A stretch of DNA of 39,471 nt from JABSSA01 sp039975755 (GCA_039975755.1 JBDWGM010000046.1:1-39471), one strand, 5' to 3'. Positions 8,235 through 16,346 are shown, counted from the first letter of the stretch. Program-made: numbers and translations. Notes: generated by a model not told the origin, from the sequence alone.

Positions 8235-8708
8235 TCAATCCAATTGACCTAGAGGTAAGGCCGTCGTTGATTTGATTTCTTCCATCGACAGCAACGCAGT
8301 CACGTTGTGCACCCGCACCTCTGAAATCAACGCTTGATAAAACGCATCATAGGCGCGCGCATTTTTAACACGCACCTTGAGAATGTAATCAATGTCCCCG
8401 GCCAAGCGATGCGCTTCTTGAACCTCAGGTCGATCCCGCAACGCCTTCAAGAACAATGCCTGCCAATCCGCTTCGTGTTCGGACGTTCGGATCAAAACGA
8501 AGAAACATGCCTCAAATCCTAACGCTTCCGCGTCCAGCATTACGGTTTGCGCACCAACAACACCCGCATCTCGCAATTTGCGGATACGATTCCAAACAGG
8601 GGTCTTTGAAGACCCGACGGCCTTGGCAATATCGTCCAGTGATTGGCTGGCATCACTTTGCAATTCGGACAGAATTTTGCGATCCAGTCCATCAATACGA
8701 ACGCTCAT
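8235..8708 (-). CDS. Lrp/AsnC family transcriptional regulator
   Basis: DNA-binding regulator of 157 residues with an N-terminal winged helix-turn-helix (about 5-60, beginning IDGLDRKILSELQ) and a C-terminal RAM/ligand domain (about 68-145, with the GDIDYILKVRV strand). The start at 8708 is chosen for its GGAGAG ribosome binding site and family length. The frame extends upstream to 8765 without support. It is divergent from the cysG-to-fpr operon, so regulation of assimilatory sulfate reduction is likely (inference from position). A dyad in the shared intergenic region (8793-8823) is a candidate operator. Confidence 0.88.
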   Translation of the reverse strand: MSVRIDGLDRKILSELQSDASQSLDDIAKAVGSSKTPVWNRIRKLRDAGVVGAQTVMLDAEALGFEACFFVLIRTSEHEADWQALFLKALRDRPEVQEAHRLAGDIDYILKVRVKNARAYDAFYQALISEVRVHNVTALLSMEEIKSTTALPLGQLD

Positions 8709-8792
8709 TCTTAGTTCTCTCCAAAAACCGAAAAAGGGTACTGCCTCGGCAGCCATACAGGACATGCGTTCTTATCTCCAGTCACATATGGC

Positions 8793-8823
8793 GAAATACC
8801 GGAATTATTTCCTATATTGGTAT
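8793..8823. promoter_or_regulatory. Candidate operator between the Lrp regulator and cysG
   Basis: GAAATA (8793-8798) and TATTTC (8806-8811) are inverted repeats. A nested GGAA-N4-TTCC (8801-8812) and an outer ATACC/GGTAT pair (8796-8800, 8819-8823) add further dyad symmetry. The element lies 25 bases before the cysG start in the divergent promoter region. Overlapping, imperfect A/T-rich dyads are usual for Lrp-type regulators. No clear -35/-10 pair was found. Confidence 0.4.
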
Positions 8824-8847
8824 CAACAGTAGCCCGAGAGAAGAGTC

Positions 8848-10263
8848 ATGGACCACTTCCCGATTTTTGTTGCCACGTCTGGTCGTCGCATCGTTGTTTC
8901 CGGCGGCGCTGATGCAGCGCTGGCCAAACTGCGCCTGCTGATGAAAACATCCGCGCGACTAAATGTCTTTGCAGATCGACCCGCGCCCGAGATCATCAAG
9001 TGGGCATCCCAAGGCAAGTTGCATTTGACAAAGCGCGCTATGGAACCCGGCGACACGTTGTGTGCTGCATTGTTTTACGCCGCAAACGAAGATGCCGCTG
9101 AAGATGCCCGTGTTGCATCCATTGCGCATGCAGATGGGGCGATGGTCAATATCGTCGACAATCTGCAAGACAGCCAGTTTATCACACCCGCTATTGTCGA
9201 TCGTGACCCCGTCACGGTTGCGATTGGAACCGAAGGTGCAGCCCCAGTTTTGGCGCGCGCAATCAAGGCCGATCTAGAAGAACGCCTGCCTGTTTCCCTT
9301 GGTCCGCTGGCATGCATCGGCAAGACATTTCGCAAAGCCGCAGAGGCCCTGCCCTTTGGTCGTGCGCGACGCGATTTCTGGCGCGACTATTACTTTACAA
9401 GCGGTCCGCGCGCCGTGGCAGAAGGCGAAGCAGCCGTGGAACCAGCTTTGTTTTCGCTGTTGAACGAACACATGTCGCGCAAGGATCGTGTGGGTCACGT
9501 CGCCTTTGTTGGCGCAGGTCCGGGTGATCCTGAACTGTTGACCCTAAAGGCGCGCCGCGCCTTGGATGAGGCAGACGTCGTCATCTATGACCGCCTGGTT
9601 GGCGCTGAAATTCTTGAGCTTGCACGTCGCGAGGCGACAATGATCGATGCCGGCAAAGAAGGCTTTGGCGCGCAGATGAAGCAAGAAGACATTAACGCGT
9701 TGATTGTCGAACATGCGGGCAATGGCGCGCAGGTCGTTCGCCTGAAAGGCGGCGATGCGACTGTTTTCGGACGTCTGGACGAAGAAATCGAAGCTGTCGA
9801 GGCCGCGAACATCACATGGCATATTGTGCCGGGCATCACCTCGGCATCGGCGGCGGTTGCAGCCATTGGTCAAAGCATGACACGCCGCGGGCGCAACGCA
9901 TCTGTGCGTATGCTGACCGGGCACGACATGAAAGGCTTTGCCGATCATGATTGGAAAACGCTGGCACGCGCCAATGAAGTCGCCGCAATCTATATGGGCA
10001 AAAAAGCCGCGCGGTTTATTCAGGGTCGCCTGCTGATGCATGGTGCTGCGCCTGATACTCCGGTCACGGTTGTCGAAAACGCGTCACGGACCAATCAAAA
10101 AATTCTGTCGACCACATTGGGCGAACTGGAACCGACCTTGTCAAATGCAGGTCTGACGGGGCCAGCGCTTGTGTTCTATGGCCTTGCACCGCGTGCGGCG
10201 ATGACACTTTGCGAAACAGAAGAAACCACATTGCGTAATTTGCAAACTCAGGAGGCACTTTGA
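8848..10263 (+). CDS. cysG: Siroheme synthase CysG (fused dehydrogenase/ferrochelatase and SUMT)
   Basis: Multifunctional enzyme of 471 residues making siroheme, the prosthetic group of the sulfite reductase encoded two genes downstream. The N-terminal half (about 1-150) is the precorrin-2 dehydrogenase/ferrochelatase, with NAD loop SGGADAALAKLRLL and Asp104 in NIVDN. The C-terminal half (about 215-460) is uroporphyrinogen-III methyltransferase, with VGAGPGDPELLTLKA, GGDATVFGR and VPGITSASAA. The start at 8848 follows a GAGAGAAGAG ribosome binding site. The stop TGA overlaps the ATG of the next gene (TGATG), indicating translational coupling. It is the first gene of the sulfur operon. Confidence 0.94.
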   Translation: MDHFPIFVATSGRRIVVSGGADAALAKLRLLMKTSARLNVFADRPAPEIIKWASQGKLHLTKRAMEPGDTLCAALFYAANEDAAEDARVASIAHADGAMVNIVDNLQDSQFITPAIVDRDPVTVAIGTEGAAPVLARAIKADLEERLPVSLGPLACIGKTFRKAAEALPFGRARRDFWRDYYFTSGPRAVAEGEAAVEPALFSLLNEHMSRKDRVGHVAFVGAGPGDPELLTLKARRALDEADVVIYDRLVGAEILELARREATMIDAGKEGFGAQMKQEDINALIVEHAGNGAQVVRLKGGDATVFGRLDEEIEAVEAANITWHIVPGITSASAAVAAIGQSMTRRGRNASVRMLTGHDMKGFADHDWKTLARANEVAAIYMGKKAARFIQGRLLMHGAAPDTPVTVVENASRTNQKILSTTLGELEPTLSNAGLTGPALVFYGLAPRAAMTLCETEETTLRNLQTQEAL

Positions 10264-10562
10264 TGCCACGGACCTTCACACCCAAAGTCGTTACGGCCAA
10301 TCACCTGATCAAAGGCGATGTGATCTATCAAACTGACACAGGTTGGTCACGCGAATTGAAAGACGCCGAAGTTCTAACCGACGAAGCGCATGCAGATTTG
10401 CGGTTGTTTGAAGCCAGCCAACAGGTTTCAGAAATCGTCGGCGCATATCTGGCAGATGTCGCTTTGACCGATGGCGTTCCAACGCCGACCCACTTTCGCG
10501 AAGATTTTCGGGCAACAGGCCCGTCGAACTACTTCCATGGCAAGCAATCAGAACGCGCCTGA
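10263..10562 (+). CDS. DUF2849 family protein
   Basis: Small soluble protein of 99 residues that matches the DUF2849 family, found in alphaproteobacterial cys operons just before sulfite reductase. An AGGAGG site ends ten bases before the ATG at 10263, and a TTG three bases upstream is not needed. It is translationally coupled to cysG and ends 11 bases before cysI. The conserved GDVIYQTDTGWS region suggests a small beta fold. Function is undetermined. Position argues for a role in sulfite reductase assembly, electron transfer or regulation (inference). Confidence 0.85.
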   Translation: MPRTFTPKVVTANHLIKGDVIYQTDTGWSRELKDAEVLTDEAHADLRLFEASQQVSEIVGAYLADVALTDGVPTPTHFREDFRATGPSNYFHGKQSERA

Positions 10563-10573
10563 GGACATATCAG

Positions 10574-12244
10574 ATGTATACCTATAATGAATTCGACACG
10601 GCATTTATTGCCGAACGCAACCAACAGTTCCGCTCTCAGGTCGAGCGCCGGATCGACGGCAGCTTAACAGAAGACGAATTCAAGCCTTTGCGCCTGATGA
10701 ACGGTCTATATCTACAACTGCATGCCTATATGCTGCGCGTGGCCATTCCCTATGGTTCGCTGGACAGTGCAAAAATGCGTCAACTGGCCTATTTGGCGGA
10801 ACGTTGGGACAAAGGCTACGGCCACTTCACCACCCGTCAAAACATCCAATACAACTGGCCCGATCTTAAGGACGTGCCTGACATGTTGGACGCGCTGGCC
10901 GAGGTTGGCATGCACGCGATCCAAACATCCGGCAACACGATCCGCAACGTCACTGCGGACCATTTCGCAGGCGCTGCGGACGACGAAGTAGCCGATCCCC
11001 GCCCCTATGCAGAACTAATCCGTCAGTGGTCTACGGATCACCCAGAATTCCAGTTCATGCCGCGCAAATTCAAGATTGCGATCACAGGTGCCCCAAATGA
11101 TCGCGCTGTGATCAAGGCCCATGACATCGGTCTTGTCGTGCGCGAACGTGACGGTGTGCGTGGATTCCAGGTTGTTGTGGGTGGTGGTCTTGGCCGCACA
11201 CCAATGATCGGCAAAGTCTTAAACGAATTTGTAACCGAAGCAGACATCCTGCCTTACCTCGAGGCTATTGTCAGCGTTTGGAACCAAATTGGACGCCGCG
11301 ACAACAAATACAAAGCGCGGATTAAAATCACTGTGCACGAGCATGGCATCGACGATATCCGCGCCCGCGTTGAAGAACGCTTTGCGCTGGTCAAACCCCA
11401 ATTCAACGGTGTTGATCAACAGCTGTTGTCCGAAATTGAAACACATTTTGCGGCCCCTGAATTCAAGACAGCATCCGAAGCGTCGTTTAAATCTGCCTAT
11501 AACGATGATCCGGTCTTTCGGTCCTGGGTCGACACAAACGTGTCGTCACACAAAGCGCCCGGATATTCGATCGTGTCCATCAGTCTGAAAGCGCATGGCG
11601 AAACACCTGGGGACGCATCGGCGGCCCAAATGCGTGCCATGGCAGATTTGGCGGAACAGTTCGGCCACGACGAATTGCGCATCAGTCACGAGCAAAACGT
11701 GATCTTGCCTCACGTGCATCGTGCTGATCTGCCGAAAATTCACGCCGCCCTTAAAGAACACGGGTTGGCCACAGCCAATATCGGCCTGATCTCGGATATC
11801 ATTGCCTGCCCCGGCATGGATTATTGCGCACTGGCAACGGCGCGTTCGATCCCGATTGCCCAAGAGATTGCAACGCAGTTCAACGACATCAAGCGTGAGC
11901 ATGATATCGGCGAGCTGAAAATCAAAATCTCAGGCTGTATCAATGCTTGCGGTCACCACCATGTCGGTCATATCGGCATTTTGGGATTGGATCGTGCGGG
12001 TGTCGAAAACTACCAAGTGACTTTGGGTGGTGATGCAACAGAAACCGCTGTTGTTGGCGAACGCGCGGGCCGTGGATTTTCGGCCGAAGAAATTGTTCCC
12101 GCTGTCGAACGGATTGTCGAAACCTATTTGGAATTGCGCGAAAGTCCGGACGAGACATTCCTGCAAACCTATCGCCGGACTGGCTTGCCGCCTTTCAAAG
12201 CAGCACTTTACCCTGAAACCAAAGCAGCAGTGGCGGCCGAGTAA
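10574..12244 (+). CDS. cysI: Assimilatory sulfite (nitrite/sulfite-type) reductase hemoprotein CysI
   Basis: Siroheme [4Fe-4S] reductase of 556 residues that converts sulfite to sulfide with six electrons. It shows the two tandem ferredoxin-like/siroheme half-domains, with HFTTRQNIQ near residue 85 and the cluster ligands C412, C418, C455 and C459 (ACPGMDYC and GCINACG). The length fits the single-subunit alphaproteobacterial form that lacks a CysJ flavoprotein partner. No cysJ is present here and fpr closes the operon, so electrons probably come via ferredoxin (inference). Surrounding cysG and cysH support sulfite rather than nitrite as substrate. Confidence 0.92.
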   Translation: MYTYNEFDTAFIAERNQQFRSQVERRIDGSLTEDEFKPLRLMNGLYLQLHAYMLRVAIPYGSLDSAKMRQLAYLAERWDKGYGHFTTRQNIQYNWPDLKDVPDMLDALAEVGMHAIQTSGNTIRNVTADHFAGAADDEVADPRPYAELIRQWSTDHPEFQFMPRKFKIAITGAPNDRAVIKAHDIGLVVRERDGVRGFQVVVGGGLGRTPMIGKVLNEFVTEADILPYLEAIVSVWNQIGRRDNKYKARIKITVHEHGIDDIRARVEERFALVKPQFNGVDQQLLSEIETHFAAPEFKTASEASFKSAYNDDPVFRSWVDTNVSSHKAPGYSIVSISLKAHGETPGDASAAQMRAMADLAEQFGHDELRISHEQNVILPHVHRADLPKIHAALKEHGLATANIGLISDIIACPGMDYCALATARSIPIAQEIATQFNDIKREHDIGELKIKISGCINACGHHHVGHIGILGLDRAGVENYQVTLGGDATETAVVGERAGRGFSAEEIVPAVERIVETYLELRESPDETFLQTYRRTGLPPFKAALYPETKAAVAAE

Positions 12245-12249
12245 CACAG

Positions 12250-13002
12250 ATGTCGCAAGTCTTTCGCGGATCACTTGGCGCTGAGCCCACAGATGTGTCG
12301 CCAGAAACACTGGTGACTGCATTGAACGCGCGCCTTCGCAACCACGGGGCGACGGATGTGTTACGTGCAGCCGTCGAAGCCCTGCCTGACCTTGCGCTTG
12401 TGTCAAGTTTTGGCGCTGAATCGGTGGTGTTGCTGCACCTCAGCGCAATGGTCAAACGCGATATTCCCGTGATCTTTGTGGACACCGAAATGTTGTTCAC
12501 GGAAACCCTTGTGTACCAGCACGAAGTAGCCGAGCGGTTGAAACTGAAAGATCTACGGATCATTCGCGCCGACGACATCGCAGAACACGACCCTGATGGC
12601 ACATTGCATCAGCGCGATACGGATGCATGCTGCGCGTTGCGTAAGACCGTGCCGTTACAAAAAGCGCTCAGCCCCTTTTCCAGCTGGATCACTGGACGAA
12701 AGCGGTACCAATCTGGACGACGGGCAAGTCTTGACTTTTTTGAAGTCGAAGACGGAACAGATCGGATCAAAGTCAATCCATTGGCGCGCTGGTCTCCTGA
12801 GGACATTCAGGAATATATGATCGAAAACCGTCTGCCCCGTCATCCGATGGTGGCACAAGGATATCCTTCGATTGGGTGCGCCCCTTGCACATCCAAGGTC
12901 GAGGACGGTGAAGACCCGCGCGCCGGACGTTGGCGCGGCAAGGACAAAGACGAATGCGGTATTCACTTTGTGAATGGCAAAATGGTGCGTGGAGGCGCGT
13001 AA
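12250..13002 (+). CDS. cysH: Phosphoadenylyl/adenylyl-sulfate reductase CysH (iron-sulfur type)
   Basis: Thioredoxin-dependent reductase of 250 residues that makes sulfite from APS or PAPS. It has the SSFGAES P-loop-like motif (52-58), paired cysteines C127/C128 (CCALRK) and C210/C213 (CAPC), and the catalytic C236 in ECGIH. The CC...CxxC set is the signature of the [4Fe-4S] enzymes, which usually use APS. Enterobacterial PAPS-only CysH lacks it. The gene starts five bases after the cysI stop in the same operon. No cysN/cysD or cysC genes lie in the window. Confidence 0.93.
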   Translation: MSQVFRGSLGAEPTDVSPETLVTALNARLRNHGATDVLRAAVEALPDLALVSSFGAESVVLLHLSAMVKRDIPVIFVDTEMLFTETLVYQHEVAERLKLKDLRIIRADDIAEHDPDGTLHQRDTDACCALRKTVPLQKALSPFSSWITGRKRYQSGRRASLDFFEVEDGTDRIKVNPLARWSPEDIQEYMIENRLPRHPMVAQGYPSIGCAPCTSKVEDGEDPRAGRWRGKDKDECGIHFVNGKMVRGGA

Positions 13003-13005
13003 GAA

Positions 13006-13419
13006 ATGACAATTATCGTGACAGACGAAGGGTTTAGCGCTGACACTTGGGACAAAGAGTTCACCCCATTGGGTGAGGCTGCAAATGATGTGGCCGCGCT
13101 GGATGTCCCTTCAGACACCGACCCTGATACTATTCCACTGACATCTGAAATTATCCGTGTGGATTTCCCAAGCTTTGCAGATGGGCGCGGCTTTACAATT
13201 GCACGGATGTTGCGCTTGCGCGGCTTCAAAGGACGCTTGCGCGCCCATGGACATGTCTTGGCCGATCAATACGCGATGGCACGCCGCACTGGATTTGACG
13301 AAGTGGAAATTAGCCAAGCTTTGGCCGCACGCCAACCCGAAGACCAATGGGCATTTCGCGCAGACTGGAAAGCACATGATTATCAGAACCGCCTGCGCGG
13401 TGGGCCAGTTGCGGTTTGA
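13006..13419 (+). CDS. DUF934 domain protein (sulfite-reduction-associated)
   Basis: Soluble protein of 137 residues that matches the DUF934 family, often annotated as an oxidoreductase probably involved in sulfite reduction because it always travels with cysI/cysH. It starts three bases after the cysH stop. Recognisable parts are FPSFADGRGFTIARMLR and GHVLADQYAMARRTGFDEVE in the C-terminal half, while the first 45 residues are acidic and variable. It has no redox cysteines, so a direct catalytic redox role is doubtful. Its true job is not known. Confidence 0.87.
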   Translation: MTIIVTDEGFSADTWDKEFTPLGEAANDVAALDVPSDTDPDTIPLTSEIIRVDFPSFADGRGFTIARMLRLRGFKGRLRAHGHVLADQYAMARRTGFDEVEISQALAARQPEDQWAFRADWKAHDYQNRLRGGPVAV

Positions 13420-13466
13420 TTTCCTTTTTCGTTAGTACACAAACAAAAACCTTTCAATAGTTAGGA

Positions 13467-13484
13467 TGCGGGTGTAAACTCGCA
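13467..13484 (+). promoter_or_regulatory. Small hairpin just before fpr
   Basis: TGCGGG (13467-13472), loop TGTAAA and CTCGCA (13479-13484) pair over six bases with one G-T pair. The hairpin ends 11 bases before the fpr start, in a 76-base gap that interrupts the otherwise tightly packed sulfur operon. It may influence fpr translation or mark an internal promoter leader. No further evidence. Confidence 0.25.
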
Positions 13485-13495
13485 AAGATACATTC

Positions 13496-14344
13496 ATGAC
13501 CGAGCAATCCCCAGTGAACCAAGAAGCCGCCTTGAAGGCACCCACCCTGCCTGACGCACAAACCGTCACTCAGGTGAAACATTGGACAGATCGTCTGTTC
13601 AGCTTTCGTGTTAGCCGTCCCGCATCTATGCGTTTCCGGTCCGGTGAATTTGTGATGATCGGCCTTATGGGCGATGTAAATCCAAAGACTGGCAAACAGA
13701 AACCGCTGCTGCGTGCATATTCGATTGCGTCCCCCGCATGGGATGACGAGCTCGAATTTTATTCGATCAAAGTGCAAGACGGTCCTTTGACATCGCGCCT
13801 GCAACATATCCAACCCGGTGACGAGATCATTTTGCGGCCCAAGCCTGTTGGAACTTTGGTGCACGACGCATTGTTGCCCGGAAAACGCCTGTGGTTGTTT
13901 GCGACTGGAACTGGGTTCGCCCCATTTGCGTCTCTGCTGCGCGAACCGCAAACCTATGAGGATTACGACGAGATCATCGTCACACATACCTGCCGCGAAG
14001 TCGGCGAGCTTGCTTATGGTGCAGACCTCATCGACAGCATCCGTCAGGATGAAATGCTGGCCGAATTGATGGGCGAAGGCTTCCACAACAAGCTGCGGTA
14101 TTATCCAACGACCACCCGTGAAGAGAGCCCAAAGATGGGTCGTATCACTGATCTGATGCGCTCTGGTGAAGTTTACAGCGATTTGGGTGTAACCCCACTC
14201 GCCCCGGAAAAAGACCGTGCCATGGTATGTGGCAATATGGCTTTCAATCTGGACATCAAAGAATTGCTAGAAGGCTATGGGTTAGAAGAAGGTGCAAATT
14301 CCAAACCGGCCCAATACGTCGTCGAAAAAGCCTTCCTCGACTAA
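13496..14344 (+). CDS. fpr: Ferredoxin-NADP reductase
   Basis: FAD enzyme of 282 residues that exchanges electrons between NADPH and ferredoxin or flavodoxin. The FAD-binding motif RAYSIASP is at 73-80, the NADP-binding GTGFAPF at 138-144, and the C-terminus ends in the VEKAFLD type seen in bacterial Fpr proteins. The first 25 residues form a variable extension. It is the last gene of the sulfur operon, 76 bases after DUF934, and is followed by a strong terminator. A role in feeding CysI with electrons is plausible from position, but Fpr may also serve oxidative-stress defence. Confidence 0.92.
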   Translation: MTEQSPVNQEAALKAPTLPDAQTVTQVKHWTDRLFSFRVSRPASMRFRSGEFVMIGLMGDVNPKTGKQKPLLRAYSIASPAWDDELEFYSIKVQDGPLTSRLQHIQPGDEIILRPKPVGTLVHDALLPGKRLWLFATGTGFAPFASLLREPQTYEDYDEIIVTHTCREVGELAYGADLIDSIRQDEMLAELMGEGFHNKLRYYPTTTREESPKMGRITDLMRSGEVYSDLGVTPLAPEKDRAMVCGNMAFNLDIKELLEGYGLEEGANSKPAQYVVEKAFLD

Positions 14345-14363
14345 GCTTCAAATCAGACGACAC

Positions 14364-14402
14364 GAAAAAGCCGCGCCAGATTGCTCTGACGCGGCTTTTT
14401 TC
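14364..14402. terminator. Bidirectional terminator between fpr and the acidic repeat protein
   Basis: AAAAAGCCGCG and CGCGGCTTTTT are the arms of an 11-bp stem, extended inward by CAGA/TCTG around a TTGC loop, with T-runs in both directions. It serves the convergent fpr operon and the gene at 14423. Confidence 0.9.
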
Positions 14403-14422
14403 ATTTTGGCTTTGTAGATCTA

Positions 14423-15598
14423 TTAAAGACCAAGAGCTGCCTTGATCTGATCCAAGAAAGCTTGCAGCAACGCCGGGTTTTCACTGGCTTGTTCAAGGCC
14501 CGACTTCAACAGAGTTTTCTGCGCAAGTCCCAGTTCTGAGCCGTCGATCAATTCAACAACCTTGTCCAGATCGAACCCATCCGCAGTCAGTAAATCCGCA
14601 ACGTCACCGGCTTCCGCAGCGTCTGCGGTCGCATCGGCTGTTTCTGTCGCAGCTTCAGCAACGTCCGTCGCTGCCTCAGCGGTCTCTGTTGTCGCCTCAG
14701 CAACTTCAGTCGCCTCTGTTGCGGCCTCAGCGGTCTCTGTTGCAGCTTCAGCAACATCAGTTGCAACTTCAGTCGCCTCCGTTGCAGATTCAGTTGCCTC
14801 AGTCGCAGCTTCAGTCGCCTCTGTTGTGGCTTCCGTCGCAGCCTCAGTCGCTTCTGTGCCGGTCTCAGCAACGTCTGTCGCAGCTTCAGCTGCTTCGGTT
14901 GTCTCCTCCGCCACTGCACCTGCATTTTCTGTCACAGTCTCTGTCGCCTCTGCAGCAACATCCGTTGTAGAATCTATTGCGTTTGCGGTGGTGTCCGTTG
15001 CGTCCTGAACTGCGTCACCCGCAACTTCTGTTGTTGCTTCAGCAGCCTCGCTGACAGCGTCCGTTGCGGTTTCGGTAACATCCGTGGTCGCTTCAACCGC
15101 GTCGGATGCAGCACTTGCTGCGTTCTCTAGCGCGTCCTGCCCAGACTCTAGAGTCCCACCCACTGCATCTGAGACCGCGTCAGTGACTGCGTCTTGCACG
15201 CCTTCAACAACAGAATCGGTCGTTTCGGTAAGAGTCTGAGCGCCTTCAGTTGCGACATCAGAGGCACCTTCAGTGACGGCTTCTGCAGCAGTCGCAGCCG
15301 AATCTGATGCACCTTCGGCGACATCCGCCACTGCATCTGCAGCGCCTTCTGCCGCATCCGTTGCGGCATCTGTTGCACCTTCAGCCACGTCGCCAACGGC
15401 GTCCGCTGTGTCTTCTGCAGTATCCGCTGCTGTATCAATCGCATTGCCAACAGCGTCGCTAGCGCTTTCCAATGCTTCGGGAACACCAACGGCATCTGCC
15501 GCTTCTGTCGCGATCTCTTGGACCGAACGCCCCGAATAAAGTACGTACCCGACGATCCCGACAACTGCCGCTACGACGATCCAAATCAAGTTGCGCAT
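14423..15598 (-). CDS. Membrane-anchored, extremely acidic Ala/Thr/Glu repeat protein
   Basis: Protein of 391 residues with three parts. A hydrophobic N-terminal anchor spans about 4-21. A long stretch (25-345) is built from imperfect A-T-E-A-A-T-E and A-D-A-V-G-D-V-A type repeats. A compact conserved-looking C-terminal domain follows (about 331-391, with DKVVELIDGSELGLAQKTLL). From residue 25 to 345 there is no Lys, Arg or His at all, so the arm is strongly negative. The repeat pattern suggests an amphipathic helix or extended rod, recalling LEA-like or apolipoprotein-like proteins, but those are normally rich in lysine. The start at 15598 has an AGAGGAG ribosome binding site. The arm is probably periplasmic. 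Function is unknown. Confidence 0.8.
   Translation of the reverse strand: MRNLIWIVVAAVVGIVGYVLYSGRSVQEIATEAADAVGVPEALESASDAVGNAIDTAADTAEDTADAVGDVAEGATDAATDAAEGAADAVADVAEGASDSAATAAEAVTEGASDVATEGAQTLTETTDSVVEGVQDAVTDAVSDAVGGTLESGQDALENAASAASDAVEATTDVTETATDAVSEAAEATTEVAGDAVQDATDTTANAIDSTTDVAAEATETVTENAGAVAEETTEAAEAATDVAETGTEATEAATEATTEATEAATEATESATEATEVATDVAEAATETAEAATEATEVAEATTETAEAATDVAEAATETADATADAAEAGDVADLLTADGFDLDKVVELIDGSELGLAQKTLLKSGLEQASENPALLQAFLDQIKAALGL
14609..14872. repeat. Degenerate coding repeats (ATEAATE-type)
   Basis: The DNA coding residues 243-330 of the acidic protein is a run of near-repeats based on units such as GCAGCTTCAGTCGCC. The unit length varies between about 9 and 33 bases, and no exact tandem period is kept. 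The repeats make all frames of the other strand open, which produces spurious ORFs. Confidence 0.75.
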
Positions 15599-15797
15599 TA
15601 TAATCTCCTCTGTTCTGCAAAATCCGAAATTTCCGAACCACGCGTGCCTTTGGGCTGAAATGCGCAATCACGTGAATGTCAACAAGGGGGAAAAACATAC
15701 GAAAGGCTGCGTCAGCGCATAATTGCCGCTTGAAGAGTAACCCCCCTGCGGTTAGGTTCCGGGACCTGTAAACAGCCACGACTTAAGGACAACGACC

Positions 15798-16346
15798 ATC
15801 GCTCGCAGACCGCACAATGCGCCGCCGCAAAGAGACACTGGCCCACGGGTCAACGATCGCATCAGATCAAATGAAATCCGCCTGATTGGCGCCGACGGTG
15901 AAAACGTTGGCGTTGTTACTCCGACAAGGGCAATGGAAATGGCATTCGATGCAGGGCTAGACCTTGTTGAAATTTCGCCAAACGCCAACCCACCCGTGTG
16001 TAAAATCATGGATTTCGGCAAGTTCAAATACGAACAGCAAAAGCGCGAAAGTGAAGCGCGCAAGAAGCAAAAGATCATTGAGATCAAAGAGGTCAAGTTT
16101 CGTCCGAACACGGATACAAACGACTATGACGTCAAGATGCGCAATGTCTTTAAGTTCTTGGAAAACGGCGACAAGGTAAAAGTCACCTTGCGGTTCCGTG
16201 GTCGCGAAATGGCGCACCAGGAACTGGGTCGTCAATTGCTGCACCGCGTTGCAGATGACATCAAAGATTTGGGCAAGGTCGAAAACATGCCCAAGATGGA
16301 AGGTCGCCAGATGATCATGATGATCGGGCCGCTTCCTGCAAAATAA
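15798..16346 (+). CDS. infC: Translation initiation factor IF-3, apparent AUC start
   Basis: IF-3 binds the 30S subunit and proofreads start-codon choice. The 182 residues contain the N-domain (conserved RVNDRIRSNEIRLIGADG), the Lys-rich linker (YEQQKRESEARKKQK) and the C-domain ending MPKMEGRQMIMMIGP. The first ATG in frame is at 15933, which would delete 45 conserved residues. Reading upstream, the conserved start ARRPHNAPPQRDTGPRVN is preceded by ATC at 15798, eight bases after AAGGA. The in-frame stop TAG is at 15753, and no ATG, GTG or TTG lies between. An AUC start fits the known habit of infC to use rare starts (AUU in E. coli), which lets IF-3 regulate itself. Confidence 0.9.
   Translation: MARRPHNAPPQRDTGPRVNDRIRSNEIRLIGADGENVGVVTPTRAMEMAFDAGLDLVEISPNANPPVCKIMDFGKFKYEQQKRESEARKKQKIIEIKEVKFRPNTDTNDYDVKMRNVFKFLENGDKVKVTLRFRGREMAHQELGRQLLHRVADDIKDLGKVENMPKMEGRQMIMMIGPLPAK

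Noticed and set aside
8230..8243. TTGGA/TCCAA hairpin at the end of the Lrp gene
   Set aside because: The stem is only five to six pairs and lacks a clear T-run, so it is not listed as a terminator.
13496..14086. Minus-strand ORF of 210 codons over fpr
   Set aside because: It is antisense to a complete ferredoxin-NADP reductase and shows no recognisable motif.
14609..14872. Possible CRISPR-like or tandem repeat array
   Set aside because: Units are short, irregular and in frame with a protein. There are no constant repeats separated by unique spacers.
14562..15008. Plus-strand Ser/Val/Ala repeat ORF
   Set aside because: It is the reverse frame of the acidic repeat protein. The minus frame has a ribosome binding site, a membrane anchor and a folded C-terminal domain; the plus frame has none.
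15933..16346. infC starting at the first ATG
   Set aside because: It would lose the conserved N-terminal 45 residues, including the RVNDRIR segment, and no ribosome binding site precedes it.
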